Positions 7,541 to 14,690 of a DNA stretch of 20,811 bases are shown piece by piece; position 1 is the first letter of the stretch, and every line of letters starts with the position of its first letter. The DNA comes from a virus. The notes under the pieces were generated by a model that was given only the letters and a program-made list of their open reading frames with translations, ran no database searches and was not told the DNA's origin. The stretch lies in IMG/VR virus record IMGVR_UViG_3300018062_000003, positions 1 through 20,811 of that record; one strand, given 5' to 3'. The position numbers were made by a program, and so were the translations under genes.

Positions 7541-8575
7541 TAGCCCCATCGCCGCGGTGCATGGTTCGTGTAGGGGAAAGGCAAAAAGACACTCCACGAT
7601 CAACGCGATCAGCATGAGAGCTGCCGTTGTGCCTGCTGCGGCACGCATAAGGATGGCCGTGAAGGCAACGAGCAAACCGGTGCCGACGATGCCGCATTCG
7701 AACGCCGTCTCGAGGAGTTCGTTGTGCGCGTGCTCGAAGTGAATGCCGGCTACCGGCTGCGGGGCTGCCATCCAATAAGAGCCGAGCCCATAGCCGCGCA
7801 CGCTCAGATGTGCGAGTACCGCGCGCCAAATCTCAAGGCGCTGTTGCGCGCTCGCAAACGCATCGGGCCGAAAGTAATAAAGCACCGTGATAGCGACGGC
7901 AGCGCTCAGCGCCAATCCCAGCGCGAGTGGCAGGTTCTTGCGCGTTTGCCGCAACATGAAAGGAACGATAAGCGCCAGCACGGCACTTCGGCTTTCGCCG
8001 ATGACGACGCCGGGCAACGCCAGCGGTAGTAGCCACCATAATCGTTCCCCGATCAGGCCAACGCTTATCAGCGCGGCAGCTTCTGCAAAAAGCAACGGGT
8101 TGACGAAGAGACCAGGCATGCGTGTGCCAAAGGCAAGATCGGGCACCACGGCAACGCCGCGAAGCTGGAACGTCGCGATGATGCTGGACATGCTCAAGCC
8201 CAATGCCGCTCCGATCAGCAATGGCCGCATGTTCACAATGTGAACACCGACGCAGAAAGCTGCGCTCAGCACGATCAGCTTGAAACCCGCTCCCATGGTA
8301 TCGGGAGGCGAATAAGACCACGCGTAAGTGGCAAGAGCCCACAGCCCGAACGCGCCGCCGACGCCGTGTGCCAGTGTGATCCGTTGCGCTGGCAAGAACC
8401 ACAAGGCGAGCGGCAAGACCGTGGCCAAGAGAGCCCAACGCGGCGACGTAGCCGGTCCGGAAATACCGGGCCAGTAGCAAACCATGAGCGCTGCGCCAAA
8501 AGCGCACAAAAAAGACCGGGTGACACGACCTGCGCTATTCTCGCTCGTCATGTGACGAACGGCACTTGGTGCCAT
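7388..8575 (-). CDS. O-antigen ligase / Wzy_C-type polysaccharide membrane protein (395 aa frame, apparently frameshifted near C-terminus)
   Basis: A very hydrophobic protein with about ten predicted membrane helices. A soluble loop before the final helices contains RLEIWR (about 246-251) and FEHAHNELLETAFECGIVG (about 280-298), the signature region of the Wzy_C / WaaL superfamily. GESRSA (about 193-198) and a preceding GLFVNP segment are also typical. Such enzymes act at the periplasmic face of the inner membrane, polymerising O-antigen or ligating it to lipid A core. The start at 8575 lies just after the upstream stop; 8551 is an alternative and neither has a strong ribosome site. From about 7540 this frame loses its membrane-protein character, while another frame continues it to 7330. 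The gene is flanked by intrinsic terminators and is foreign to virion assembly, so I infer a surface-modifying moron. Confidence 0.82.
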   Translation of the reverse strand: MAPSAVRHMTSENSAGRVTRSFLCAFGAALMVCYWPGISGPATSPRWALLATVLPLALWFLPAQRITLAHGVGGAFGLWALATYAWSYSPPDTMGAGFKLIVLSAAFCVGVHIVNMRPLLIGAALGLSMSSIIATFQLRGVAVVPDLAFGTRMPGLFVNPLLFAEAAALISVGLIGERLWWLLPLALPGVVIGESRSAVLALIVPFMLRQTRKNLPLALGLALSAAVAITVLYYFRPDAFASAQQRLEIWRAVLAHLSVRGYGLGSYWMAAPQPVAGIHFEHAHNELLETAFECGIVGTGLLVAFTAILMRAAAGTTAALMLIALIVECLFAFPLHEPCTAAMGLLCAGHVARNLPDFGGAFARGRMALCRWLASRRAVFVFHGSARASRRLLPL

Positions 8576-8583
8576 CCCGGAAT

Positions 8584-8955
8584 TCACGCGATGGCGGCGG
8601 CACGCCAATCGGTGGTACCGCCAGCCTCGTTCGGAACGGGAATGAAAATTGCGCTTTCGCCAGTGGGGATCGAAAGCGAAGCATTGGCGCTCCCGTTCAA
8701 ATTCTCGCCCGCTGCGCAATAGACTTTGATGGTCTGTCCGCTGTCGTTGATGACAAAGCAGTAGTTGGGCGCTTCTTCAGACAAGATGGATTTGAGCACC
8801 AAGCTGCCGTTGGCGACGGCTTCTTTGACGCGCACGGCGCGCCAAAGCATTGGTTGTGCGATCAATTGAGCACTCGCCGGGCCAGCGGATACGTCCATCA
8901 CCGGCATGCGCTCATTGCCGAGAGCGAACAAAAGCGCGACATTGATCGTAGTCAC
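8584..8955 (-). CDS. uncharacterised protein in the terminator-bounded cassette (123 aa)
   Basis: The start is a GTG at 8955 with an excellent ribosome site, GGGAGG, eight bases upstream. Upstream in-frame codons would run through the terminator at 8974-9007 and are not needed. The protein begins with a short hydrophobic segment (VALLFALGN), then looks all-beta: VANGSLVLKSILS, PNYCFVINDSGQTIKVYC, SAIFIPVPN. The general look resembles small capsid-associated or secreted beta proteins; I cannot name the family. It ends eight bases before the O-antigen-ligase-like start, so the two are probably co-transcribed. It could be a virion protein or a partner of the envelope enzyme. Confidence 0.72.
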   Translation of the reverse strand: MTTINVALLFALGNERMPVMDVSAGPASAQLIAQPMLWRAVRVKEAVANGSLVLKSILSEEAPNYCFVINDSGQTIKVYCAAGENLNGSANASLSIPTGESAIFIPVPNEAGGTTDWRAAAIA

Positions 8956-8973
8956 GGCGCTAACCTCCCAGGC

Positions 8974-9007
8974 AAAAATGAAGAAGCGGGGTGCTACAGC
9001 CCGCTTC
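8974..9007 (-). terminator. intrinsic terminator between the signal-peptide protein and the O-antigen cassette
   Basis: On the minus strand GAAGCGGG (9007-9000) pairs with CCCGCTTC (8990-8983) in a perfect 8-bp stem with a 9-nt loop, followed by TTCATTTTT. It lies 18 nt past the preceding stop at 9026 and only about 20 nt before the GTG at 8955, leaving no room for a promoter between terminator and gene. The downstream pair must rely on readthrough, antitermination or an internal promoter. Confidence 0.75.
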
Positions 9008-9025
9008 CTTTGGCGACGATGTGCG

Positions 9026-9619
9026 TTAGCATGCGCCCGCAGTGGACCCGAGCGGAACCTGCGTGCAGGTGCCATCGTTAGGCGGCGTGTAGTCGAGGAT
9101 GACGATGGCCTGCCCTTGGGTCGCCACGGCGCCGGTTTGCGCGTAGGTGGCCCACAGGTCGAAGCCGCCATCCGTTCCAGTCGGCGTCGCGCTGTTGCCG
9201 GTTACGCCAAGTCCAAAGCCGGCGAGAGCGGTCGTGGTGACGCTGGCGGACGCGCTCGTATGGATGCTTGTCGCCGCCATAATGTTGCCGGTGCTGCCCG
9301 ACGCATTGTTGGTACCAAGCGCAATGGTATCGGTGGTGCCGGAATTGAACGTCGTAACTGGATAGACGACGACGCTGCGAACGAAAGAATTGTAGGGCAA
9401 CGCGCCGACTTTGACCGAGCACGTTCCGGACGCGAGCACGCAGCCTTGGCCGTTGATGGAGCCGAGGGCGACGTTGATCCGGAAGAAATGGGTCACCTGT
9501 TCGCCGAACAGGCGCGGAGCGAAGGTCGGTGGAATGGTGAGGGCGAAGGCAACGGTCGTCGCGACGAGCACGCTGACAAGCCCCAGCACGATTACGCGCA
9601 TATTACGCAGATTGCGCAT
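9026..9619 (-). CDS. beta-rich protein with Sec-type signal peptide, next to the major capsid gene (197 aa)
   Basis: The ATG at 9619 is set by AAAGGA six bases upstream; an upstream extension of the frame would cross the 9649-9675 hairpin. Residues 1-26 form a clear signal peptide: positive start (MRNLRNMR), hydrophobic core (VIVLGLVSVLVATTVAFA), then a likely cleavage site after VAFA. The mature part is Gly/Thr/Ser-rich and beta-like and contains four Cys (C60, C67, C185, C197) that could form disulfides in the periplasm. Its place after the coat gene suggests a capsid decoration protein, and I recall similar proteins beside capsid genes, but a secreted protein is odd for a cytoplasmically assembled head. 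The alternative is an envelope or exported factor. Confidence 0.75.
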   Translation of the reverse strand: MRNLRNMRVIVLGLVSVLVATTVAFALTIPPTFAPRLFGEQVTHFFRINVALGSINGQGCVLASGTCSVKVGALPYNSFVRSVVVYPVTTFNSGTTDTIALGTNNASGSTGNIMAATSIHTSASASVTTTALAGFGLGVTGNSATPTGTDGGFDLWATYAQTGAVATQGQAIVILDYTPPNDGTCTQVPLGSTAGAC

Positions 9620-9625
9620 GACTGA

Positions 9626-9635
9626 TCCTTTCAGG
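9626..9635 (-). promoter_or_regulatory. ribosome binding site identical to that of the coat gene
   Basis: CCTGAAAGGA lies six bases before the ATG at 9619. The same ten bases at the same distance precede the major capsid start at 10841. This decides the start of the signal-peptide protein and suggests both genes are translated at high level. Confidence 0.7.
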
Positions 9636-9648
9636 ATGGAGGGATGAA

Positions 9649-9675
9649 GACAGCGAAGCGCGAAGCTTCGCTGTC
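9649..9675 (-). terminator. strong hairpin after the major capsid gene (weak terminator or processing site)
   Basis: GACAGCGAAGC (9675-9665 on the minus strand) and GCTTCGCTGTC (9659-9649) form a perfect 11-bp stem with a 5-nt loop. The bases that follow on the minus strand (TTCATCCC) are only weakly U-rich, so termination would be partial. Placed 17 nt after the coat stop, it could lower expression of downstream genes or protect the 3' end of coat mRNA. Confidence 0.6.
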
Positions 9676-9692
9676 TCGGTTTGTCAGGGTGC

Positions 9693-10841
9693 TTAGCTGT
9701 CGTTCGCCGAAGCGAAGAAGCCGGTGAAGACGCCCCACTCCTTGTAATTCCCCGCGGGGTTGAGTTTGGCGATCTTCTTGAGCCCATAGGCCATCATCAC
9801 GCCGACGCCGCGGTAGAACTGGTAGTCGTCTTCCTTGAGGAAGGTCGGCACCGGCATGCGGCCCCAGCACCATGCCATGGCAGACTGGCCGCACATGAAC
9901 ACTGGAGCGATCTGGATGTTGCTGGAGCCCGCCGTCTGATAAGTGACCGGCAGCCGAACATCCATCTCGGGAATTTCCCGGATGATGATGCCGTTATAGA
10001 GAAGGTCGCCGTCTTGAAAGAGCGGATTTTTGTCGAGCCCATCGCCTTCGCGCGGCCGCGCTTGCGTATTGGCCGTAATGATGGTGGAATCGGCTTGCAG
10101 ATCGCGGAAGCAATTCGGTCCTACGAACACCACGAAATATTCGCGGCTGTTCTTGAGCTTATAGGGACGAATGCGGGGGTTGGCCTTTTTGGCAAGACGC
10201 TTCATTTTCAGAAGCGCGGTCGCCGACAGTGTCATGGCCGACGTGATGTTGGCGCAAGAGCCAGAGAAATTGCCGGCGACCAGGTTGCCTTGGGCACCCC
10301 CAAACAACACGCGATCGGCGTTGTCGGTCGTCCAGGTATTGCGCTGCGCCGCGGTGGCGGCGTCGAACAGAGCGCCGTTGACGCGTTGACCATTGACGGT
10401 GCCCAAGCCAGCGGGTGCCGTCGAGGCAAGCGGAATGGCGTAGAACGCGTCGATGATCTCGTCGCGTTGCAGCTCCTTGCCCCAATCTTCCAAAAGCGGC
10501 CGCGCTTGGCCGAAAAGGTCGATCGAGCTTTTTTGCTCTTCCGACTTCGGCAGTTTGACGGCGTTGCGCGCCCAATCGATCCAGGCTCGATCGCCGTAGT
10601 TATCGATCGATTCCTCGTTACCAACGAGGGTACCAGTCGCGATCGGTTGTCCCTTGAGGCGTGCGATCAGCGGAATGTTGATCTGTTCGCCGCCGTTTTT
10701 CAGATCGTTGATGACGCGGATGATCGCAGTCATCTCCGAACCGATATACGGCGAGAACAAGTTCTGGCGGATGTATTCCCGCGCGACTTCCTTGCGGAAG
10801 ACGATCAGCTTGTTGTTGACTTGTACGGTAGTGACGGCCAT
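9693..10841 (-). CDS. major capsid (coat) protein (382 aa)
   Basis: It follows terminase, portal and scaffold in the expected order and has one of the strongest ribosome sites here (AAAGGA, six bases before the ATG). The protein opens with MAVTTVQVNNKLIVFRKEV and continues with FSPYIGSEMTAIIRVI, GGEQINIPL and, near the end, LLYNGIIIREIPEM and a final FTGFFASANDS. These match my recollection of the DUF4043 / N4-gp56-like group of HK97-fold capsid proteins that occur in podoviruses with P22-type portals. There is no N-terminal protease-cleaved region because the scaffold is a separate gene. Length is normal for this fold. The exact Pfam label is less certain than the role. Confidence 0.88.
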   Translation of the reverse strand: MAVTTVQVNNKLIVFRKEVAREYIRQNLFSPYIGSEMTAIIRVINDLKNGGEQINIPLIARLKGQPIATGTLVGNEESIDNYGDRAWIDWARNAVKLPKSEEQKSSIDLFGQARPLLEDWGKELQRDEIIDAFYAIPLASTAPAGLGTVNGQRVNGALFDAATAAQRNTWTTDNADRVLFGGAQGNLVAGNFSGSCANITSAMTLSATALLKMKRLAKKANPRIRPYKLKNSREYFVVFVGPNCFRDLQADSTIITANTQARPREGDGLDKNPLFQDGDLLYNGIIIREIPEMDVRLPVTYQTAGSSNIQIAPVFMCGQSAMAWCWGRMPVPTFLKEDDYQFYRGVGVMMAYGLKKIAKLNPAGNYKEWGVFTGFFASANDS

Positions 10842-10847
10842 GGCCTG

Positions 10848-10857
10848 TCCTTTCAGG
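10848..10857 (-). promoter_or_regulatory. strong ribosome binding site of the coat gene
   Basis: CCTGAAAGGA with six bases to the ATG at 10841. The identical ten-base block with the same spacing occurs before the ATG at 9619. Such a shared leader is consistent with high-level translation of both products. Confidence 0.7.
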
Positions 10858-10911
10858 TCACGGCTGAGCCGAGCTTAGCGACAATCGGCGACGGTCAGGC
10901 CGGGAAGCGCC

Positions 10912-11979
10912 TTAGCGGCGCGTGGCGAAGCGGAAAACGCCCTCATCGGTATCGTCCATCATCTCCGGATCGCTCGCCTGTTGGCGTTGACCGCCGCGGG
11001 TGGCGTTCAGAGAAGGTGGTTGAGGCCGGCGAAGTTGTTCGGGAAGCCGCGTTTCATGGCGCGCGGGGAGCCGTTCACGGGATTGCGGACGCGCAGCATT
11101 GCGCGAAGGCAATAAGCCGAGCGAACGAGCGATGTTTGTGCGGAAATCCTCGGCGCCGTTGTCCTCGAACCAATCGAGGATCGCTTGTCCGGTGTCTGCC
11201 GCATTGATCAGTCGTTGCACGGTAGTTTGGTTGGCCGGATCGCGCGGATCGAGCGCCATGATGGCGTCGTAAGCCGCACGAAACTCAAATCCCCGTTCAC
11301 CGCTGGCGGCGCGCTGGAGATTGTCGTTCAGACGGTCTTCGCGTTCCTGCCGCTGTTGCTCGCGGAAGTCAGTGAACCGCTGCTCGATCTTGGCGTCGGC
11401 CTTTTTCTCGGCCTCCTCCATGACCCAACGTTCGTAGCCTTCCGGATCAGCGAACATATCCGGCTTTTGCTTCTTCTCGACGGTCTCAGGCTTTGGCACC
11501 GGCGCATTGACGCGGGCGGAAATCTCGGTCAAGCGACCGTTCATTTCTGCCATCTGTCGCCGCAGGTCGGCATTCTCGCTTTCCACGGCCCGCCGACGCT
11601 CGCGCTCTTGACGCAAGGGTATGTGACGGCGGTCCTGCGTAGGCTGGAAACCTTTGCCGCGCTCGAAATGACCGAGGTTTTCGGACCGATCGTCGCCGTC
11701 GGCGTCTTCCGCATCTTCGCCCTCTTCGGGCGTCTCTGCATCTTCGCCTGCGTCGTTTTCAGCGCCTTCTTCCTCGTCGCCGTCCTCTTCAGCGCCTTCC
11801 TCTTCGTCGAGGTCGTCGCCTTCGAGCCCTTCACCCATCTCTTCGAGCGAAGTATCGGCGTCGTTGTCGAGCGGTTCGTCGCCAAGAGCATCACCGAAGA
11901 TTTCGCTCTCGGTGTTGGCGACGGCCTGATTGACGTCGAGTTGAAATTCCCGTTCGGTTCTCTCGTTAGAACTGGCCAT
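10912..11979 (-). CDS. scaffolding protein, acidic and coiled-coil-rich (355 aa)
   Basis: I take the ATG at 11979 (MASSNERTE) because AGGAAG lies eight bases upstream. The longer frame to 12102 would add an Arg-rich stretch unlike the rest and remove the leader. Residues about 27-102 are extremely acidic, mostly Glu, Asp, Gly and Ala. Next come a predicted coiled coil (about 120-155, RRAVESENADLRRQMAEMN) and a helical Gln/Arg/Glu-rich region (about 175-240). The end is basic and Arg/Pro-rich, where scaffold proteins typically bind coat. The position between portal and coat is classic for a P22-like scaffold, which guides procapsid assembly and then leaves. No protease motif is seen. Confidence 0.85.
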   Translation of the reverse strand: MASSNERTEREFQLDVNQAVANTESEIFGDALGDEPLDNDADTSLEEMGEGLEGDDLDEEEGAEEDGDEEEGAENDAGEDAETPEEGEDAEDADGDDRSENLGHFERGKGFQPTQDRRHIPLRQERERRRAVESENADLRRQMAEMNGRLTEISARVNAPVPKPETVEKKQKPDMFADPEGYERWVMEEAEKKADAKIEQRFTDFREQQRQEREDRLNDNLQRAASGERGFEFRAAYDAIMALDPRDPANQTTVQRLINAADTGQAILDWFEDNGAEDFRTNIARSLGLLPSRNAARPQSRERLPARHETRLPEQLRRPQPPSLNATRGGQRQQASDPEMMDDTDEGVFRFATRR

Positions 11980-12144
11980 GAATGATGCTTCCTGTTTCTC
12001 GGTATCGTCGAGAAAGACGAAACGCCCGTTGAACCGCCGGCGGCGCAGTAAGGCCCGTGTCGTGGGCCGAACGAAGCGTGCGCAAAGGAACGCCGCACGC
12101 AAATGCGTCGCATCGTGTCGTGATGCTGACGAATTAGAGGCTCT
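11980..12144 (-). promoter_or_regulatory. 165-nt intergenic leader with hairpins between portal and scaffold
   Basis: No gene is visible here. On the minus strand a 7-bp stem GCGTGCG/CGCACGC (12100-12076) lies mid-way, and a second perfect 7-bp stem TTTCTCG/CGAGAAA (12015-11995) ends one base from the scaffold ribosome site (11988-11993). The other virion genes here are tightly packed, so this gap is unusual. It could hold a promoter or a structure that tunes scaffold translation. I see no convincing -35/-10 pair. Confidence 0.4.
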
Positions 12145-14079
12145 TTAAATCGGAGCGACCGGTGCCGACGGAGTGGCTATGGACACGTCCGGCTTGCCGG
12201 GGGACACACCAGGCGATGCACGATCCGGCTGTGGTGCGTTGGTATTGCCTTGGACCGTCAAATAATCGTCGCGTACGATATCGGCGAGCGTGGCATGCGC
12301 TTCGGCGGCCGTCTTTTGTGCTTGCGCCATGCGATGGATGGCACCGGCCTTGCGTTCGATCGTACCAGCGTGCTTTTCCTCGACTTCGGCCGCAAGGCGC
12401 TGCGTCGCCAGTGCTTTGGTTTGCATCGCCATCGGGTCCGCCGGCGGCTGCATCATCGCCAGCACCCGCTGCTTGACGCGCGAAGATAGAGGGGAAAGTT
12501 CGATCAAGACTTGGGGCGGAATGGCACCCGGTGGATATTGTCGCAGCACGTCGTAGGCGTCCTGCATTAAGTTCGCTTCATCCGGCCCTTCATCGAGCGT
12601 GATCTCGACGTTGAGATTGCCGATCGCATTGACGATGATCGGGCGTCCGAACTCGTCGAGATCAAGGCCGTTGATTTGGATGAAGTGGGCGAGCCCCTCA
12701 TTGTCGGTTATCCGAATGAAGCGTTCGGCCTGCCACGTACGCTGAATGATGTTCCAGATCGAGCGATAGACGCGCTTCTTCCAATTCTTGTAATTGCGCA
12801 GATAGGAGCCGAGTTCGGCGATACCGGCTTTCTGTAGCAAATTGATGGCGACGCCGGAATGGTCGCCGGGGACATCACGCGTGATCAGATCGGGCGTTAC
12901 GTTGGCGAAGCTATCCATCTCCGCGCGTGAGTCCTGCATCAATGCAAGTTGATGCGACAGATCGGCAGTCTTGTCCTTTTCCTTCGGTTCTTCAAATCCG
13001 GGGTTGACTTCAACCCAGCCGTCGGGCCGCACCATCTCCCGGCGCGCCCTCTCTACGTCATCCACCGCGCCTTTTTGCGCGGTGACGCGGGTGACGTTCG
13101 ACATATGGAGCGCTTTTGAACGGCGCTGATTGAGTTCGTCCTGCGGACCTTTAAGATTGCGGATGAAGCCGTAGCGGTCGCCATCATGATCGACGTTGGC
13201 TGACCACATGACGAAGCGGTTCATGGGTTTGTTGCGCTCGTCGAGGAACGGCGAGACGCCCTGATCGAGCATCAGCATCGAACAGAAAAACGCCCAGTAC
13301 CATTTGCCGCGATTGCGATACCACATCTCGACGAGACGCAGCCGCTTTTCGTTGACGTAAATCCACTTATATTCGCGATCTGCGTGCGTGGTGAGGTCGA
13401 AACCCGTTTCGACCATGAGGCTGCGCAGTTCGACTTCTTTATCGGGAAAGAGTTCAACTGCGGCCTCGACATCGAGCCATTTGGCAATGCCCAAATAGCG
13501 CGCGTCGGAAAAATCCGGCTTGAAAGAACGCGGATCATAAAAGAAATCATCGCCGAACACGAAATCCATGCCGACATCGGGATCGGCATGATCGCCCTCG
13601 ACGAGCTTTAATTCGACGCCAGCGATGCCTTCGATTGCCGCTTGGCCAGCGCAATAGGGATCGATGAACTCCCAATCGGCGCCGTCGAGTATCGCGCGCA
13701 CGCATTGCGTGGCGATATCGGCGCCATCGGCATTGCGCGGGTTGCGCGGGAACGCCTTCGGGTCCTGGCGTAAGCGCTGAACGATGCCGACGATCTGGTC
13801 GACTTTGCGGCCGACGCGATTGAACGTGACGATCGGCTGACGGCGCGCCCGCAAAATGCGGATTTCTTCCGGCGTCCATTGCGCGCCATGATAATAGTGC
13901 CTGGCCTGCCGCTGTTCTTCATATTCGAGAACCTTGGCAGAGAGATAATCGATGTAGCCTTGCCGCAGCCGTGAAACGGGCCAGAAGCCGGTTTCTTCGC
14001 CGGACCAATCGAAATCATCCGGCGCATTCGTCGACCATGATCCTAACGTGCCGGTTTGAGAGGTGAAGTTTTCGAGCAT
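12145..14079 (-). CDS. P22-like portal protein (644 aa)
   Basis: The portal is the dodecameric ring at one capsid vertex through which the terminase pumps DNA. Length, composition and order (after terminase, before scaffold and coat) fit the P22-type portal family. Visible landmarks are YYHGAQW (62-68) followed by RRQPIVTFNRV (79-89), a helical and aromatic middle (KWYWAFFCSML), the stem-like stretch around LGSYLRNYKNWKKRVYRSIW, and an Ala/Gln-rich helical tail from about 545 that may form a barrel as in P22. It ends in a Pro/Ser-rich tail. The ribosome site is weak. The preceding gene ends 54 nt upstream. Confidence 0.9.
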   Translation of the reverse strand: MLENFTSQTGTLGSWSTNAPDDFDWSGEETGFWPVSRLRQGYIDYLSAKVLEYEEQRQARHYYHGAQWTPEEIRILRARRQPIVTFNRVGRKVDQIVGIVQRLRQDPKAFPRNPRNADGADIATQCVRAILDGADWEFIDPYCAGQAAIEGIAGVELKLVEGDHADPDVGMDFVFGDDFFYDPRSFKPDFSDARYLGIAKWLDVEAAVELFPDKEVELRSLMVETGFDLTTHADREYKWIYVNEKRLRLVEMWYRNRGKWYWAFFCSMLMLDQGVSPFLDERNKPMNRFVMWSANVDHDGDRYGFIRNLKGPQDELNQRRSKALHMSNVTRVTAQKGAVDDVERARREMVRPDGWVEVNPGFEEPKEKDKTADLSHQLALMQDSRAEMDSFANVTPDLITRDVPGDHSGVAINLLQKAGIAELGSYLRNYKNWKKRVYRSIWNIIQRTWQAERFIRITDNEGLAHFIQINGLDLDEFGRPIIVNAIGNLNVEITLDEGPDEANLMQDAYDVLRQYPPGAIPPQVLIELSPLSSRVKQRVLAMMQPPADPMAMQTKALATQRLAAEVEEKHAGTIERKAGAIHRMAQAQKTAAEAHATLADIVRDDYLTVQGNTNAPQPDRASPGVSPGKPDVSIATPSAPVAPI

Positions 14080-14133
14080 CGGCGCGCGTTGTTCCCGGCG
14101 ACTGTTGCAGGCCGCGTGTTGAGATGCGCGCGA

Positions 14134-14352
14134 CTACTGGCGCGTACGTGGAAAAAAATCGGTCTTAAGCAACTCTTCCTGTCGGCGATGGCGCCAAGTG
14201 TTCAGCACATCTCGCAGCTCGTTCGCATTGGCATAGCCTTCGCCGATCATGCGCGAGACGATGACAGCGCCGAATTCATGAACGAGAGCGCGGAACGGCG
14301 GCGTCATCGCGTCGATTGCCGCCATGACCTTAACCGAATCTGGATCGCTCAT
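14134..14352 (-). CDS. uncharacterised small protein before portal (72 aa)
   Basis: The ATG at 14352 overlaps the upstream stop by ATGA (14349-14352), so translation is coupled. The protein is mostly helical: AIDAMTPPFRALVHEFGAVIV, then NELRDVLNTWRHRRQEELL and a basic end. I recall similar small helical proteins in packaging regions of alphaproteobacterial phages but no assigned function. No membrane segment or metal-binding motif is visible. Confidence 0.7.
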   Translation of the reverse strand: MSDPDSVKVMAAIDAMTPPFRALVHEFGAVIVSRMIGEGYANANELRDVLNTWRHRRQEELLKTDFFPRTRQ

Positions 14353-14606
14353 TGCCGCTGGGCAGCAACGTCCGCGAAATACTCGTTGATCTCGTGCATG
14401 AGCGCGTCGATCTTGGACAGATCGGCTTCGCTGGGCTCGTCGCCCTCATCAAGGGCGGCGTCATAGACCAGCGTGTCAATGACGTGTTTGCCCCCAGCAT
14501 AGAAGAAGCGCTTGAAAGTCTTAACGAGATCGGGATGCGTTTCTGGCGGGATCAACTGTTCCAGGATAGCGGCCCACCCGGTCTTCATGATCTTGCTGGT
14601 CAGCAT
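14349..14606 (-). CDS. uncharacterised small protein whose 5' end is interrupted by a miniature element (85 aa)
   Basis: The current frame starts at an ATG at 14606 that lies inside the left copy of an 8-bp target duplication. Only a distant AAGG within the inserted element could act as ribosome site. If the element and one duplication copy (14608-14699) are removed in silico, the frame joins an upstream ATG at 14710 with an ideal GGGGGAG site six bases before it, giving an N-terminus MPREMLTSKIM. The protein is helical and acidic (FKRFFYAGGKHVIDTLVYDA, then DLSKIDALMHEINEYF). Function unknown. It is coupled by ATGA to the next gene. Expression is probably altered by the insertion. Confidence 0.72.
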   Translation of the reverse strand: MLTSKIMKTGWAAILEQLIPPETHPDLVKTFKRFFYAGGKHVIDTLVYDAALDEGDEPSEADLSKIDALMHEINEYFADVAAQRQ

Positions 14607-14607
14607 T
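14600..14607. repeat. left copy of 8-bp target-site duplication (TCAGCATT)
   Basis: TCAGCATT here is repeated exactly at 14692-14699, one on each side of the 84-bp inverted-repeat element and at symmetrical distance (one base) from its repeats. On the minus strand this copy contains the ATG now used as the start at 14606. Confidence 0.75.
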
Positions 14608-14608
14608 C

Positions 14609-14623
14609 GGGATTATAACCTTG
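14609..14623 (+). repeat. left terminal inverted repeat, 15 bp
   Basis: GGGATTATAACCTTG, the exact reverse complement of 14676-14690. Its minus-strand reading contains TATAAT, eight bases before the ATG at 14606. Confidence 0.85.
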
Positions 14624-14675
14624 CGCCATCCCCTTGCGGGGCACCGGCTTTTACCATTCCTAGCTGGTGCTTTGT

Positions 14676-14690
14676 CAAGGTTATAATCCC
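14676..14690 (-). repeat. right terminal inverted repeat, 15 bp
   Basis: CAAGGTTATAATCCC, the exact reverse complement of 14609-14623. On the minus strand it supplies the in-frame TAA at 14683-14681 that stops the original reading frame from 14710 after nine codons. Confidence 0.85.

Noticed and set aside
9681-11207. 508-codon open frame on the plus strand
   Set aside because: It is antisense to coat and scaffold, which have strong ribosome sites and family features. Long antisense frames are common in GC-rich DNA, and its protein has no recognisable domain.
11185-11985. 266-codon plus-strand frame encoding a hydrophobic Phe/Leu/Val-rich protein that looks like a membrane protein
   Set aside because: It is the complement of the Glu/Asp-rich scaffold region: GAA/GAG read backwards gives TTC/CTC codons. 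The hydrophobicity is an artefact.
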